Shown one piece after another: positions 6,950-7,063 of a DNA stretch of 7,063 nt (the stretch's first letter is position 1; the number at the start of each line of letters is the position of its first letter). The position numbers and the translations under genes were made by a program. Under the pieces are notes generated by a model that had not been told where the DNA came from, searched no databases, and saw only the letters and a list, made by a program, of their open reading frames with translations. The DNA comes from Candidatus Hydromicrobium americanum (GTDB lineage: Bacteria; Actinomycetota; Humimicrobiia; Humimicrobiales; Humimicrobiaceae). The stretch spans positions 1 to 7,063 of the forward strand of contig PEXF01000104.1 of NCBI GenBank assembly GCA_002779205.1. Reading direction: 5' to 3'.

Positions 6950-7063
6950 ATGAGCTCTGAAATGAAAGAAATATATAGCTGCAAGTTTGCCAGAGATGAA
7001 ATTATAATCAAAGCTTTAAAAACTATAGAGTCCTCTAGTATGATAAAAAGCGGGGATAGGATA
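6950..7063 (+). CDS. N-terminus of a probable PP-loop tRNA-modifying enzyme (TilS/TtcA-like), cut by window end
   Basis: An open frame runs from ATG 6950 to the window edge (38 codons). The last part, KALKTIESSSMIKSGDRI, resembles the segment just before the SGGxDS ATP-binding loop of TilS (tRNA-Ile lysidine synthetase) and TtcA-type thiolases, where 'vl.ti....li..GD.vlvavSGG.DS' is usual. The diagnostic loop itself would fall just outside the window, so this call rests on pattern similarity and position alone. The start may be ATG 6950 or ATG 6962; neither has a strong Shine-Dalgarno sequence. The frame begins 18 bases after the ymdB stop with no terminator between them, so co-transcription is plausible. 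If it is TilS, it would modify the CAU-anticodon tRNA-Ile so that it reads AUA. Confidence 0.55.
   Translation, partial: MSSEMKEIYSCKFARDEIIIKALKTIESSSMIKSGDRI

Overview
This is an AT-rich bacterial chromosomal window of ordinary housekeeping content. All recognisable genes lie on the + strand. The gene order of ribosomal protein L31, a DUF1385/YqhQ-type membrane protein, release factor 1 and its methyltransferase PrmC resembles Bacillota and other Gram-positive-type (Terrabacteria) genomes. The flavin-dependent ThyX, the sigma-70-type tRNA promoter, the YmdB-family phosphodiesterase and the frequent TTG starts fit an AT-rich anaerobe of that kind. The lineage cannot be fixed from this sequence, and an uncultured phylum is possible.

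Region 1 (1-3777) is a tight, probably co-transcribed translation cluster: the 3' end of rpmE, then thyX, the DUF1385 gene, prfA and prmC. Spacings run from an 8-base overlap to 14 bases. PrmC methylates the GGQ glutamine of RF1, so the last two genes are an enzyme and its substrate. ThyX supplies dTMP and is the metabolic addition to an otherwise translation-centred cluster.

Region 2 (3778-5222) is a 140-base gap without a clear terminator or promoter, followed by a 434-residue permease of the ArsB/NhaD (ion transporter) superfamily that stands alone. Its substrate cannot be read from context.

Region 3 (5223-5644) is non-coding apart from an initiator tRNA-Met, which has a near-consensus promoter in front of it. 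This tRNA has the three G:C anticodon-stem pairs of bacterial initiators, but carries C1 opposite U72 where the usual mismatch is C1 opposite A72. An AT-rich 19-base palindrome lies just ahead of the next gene.

Region 4 (5645-7063) holds a small predicted lipoprotein of unknown function, a YmdB-type metallophosphoesterase, and the first 38 codons of a gene that looks like a PP-loop tRNA-modifying enzyme of the TilS/TtcA type, cut by the window edge.

I found no mobile element, CRISPR array, phage gene or toxin-antitoxin pair, and no convincing new multi-gene system. The points most worth a second look are the C1/U72 initiator tRNA, the palindrome and missing Shine-Dalgarno sequence at the lipoprotein gene, the lipoprotein itself, and the orphan permease.
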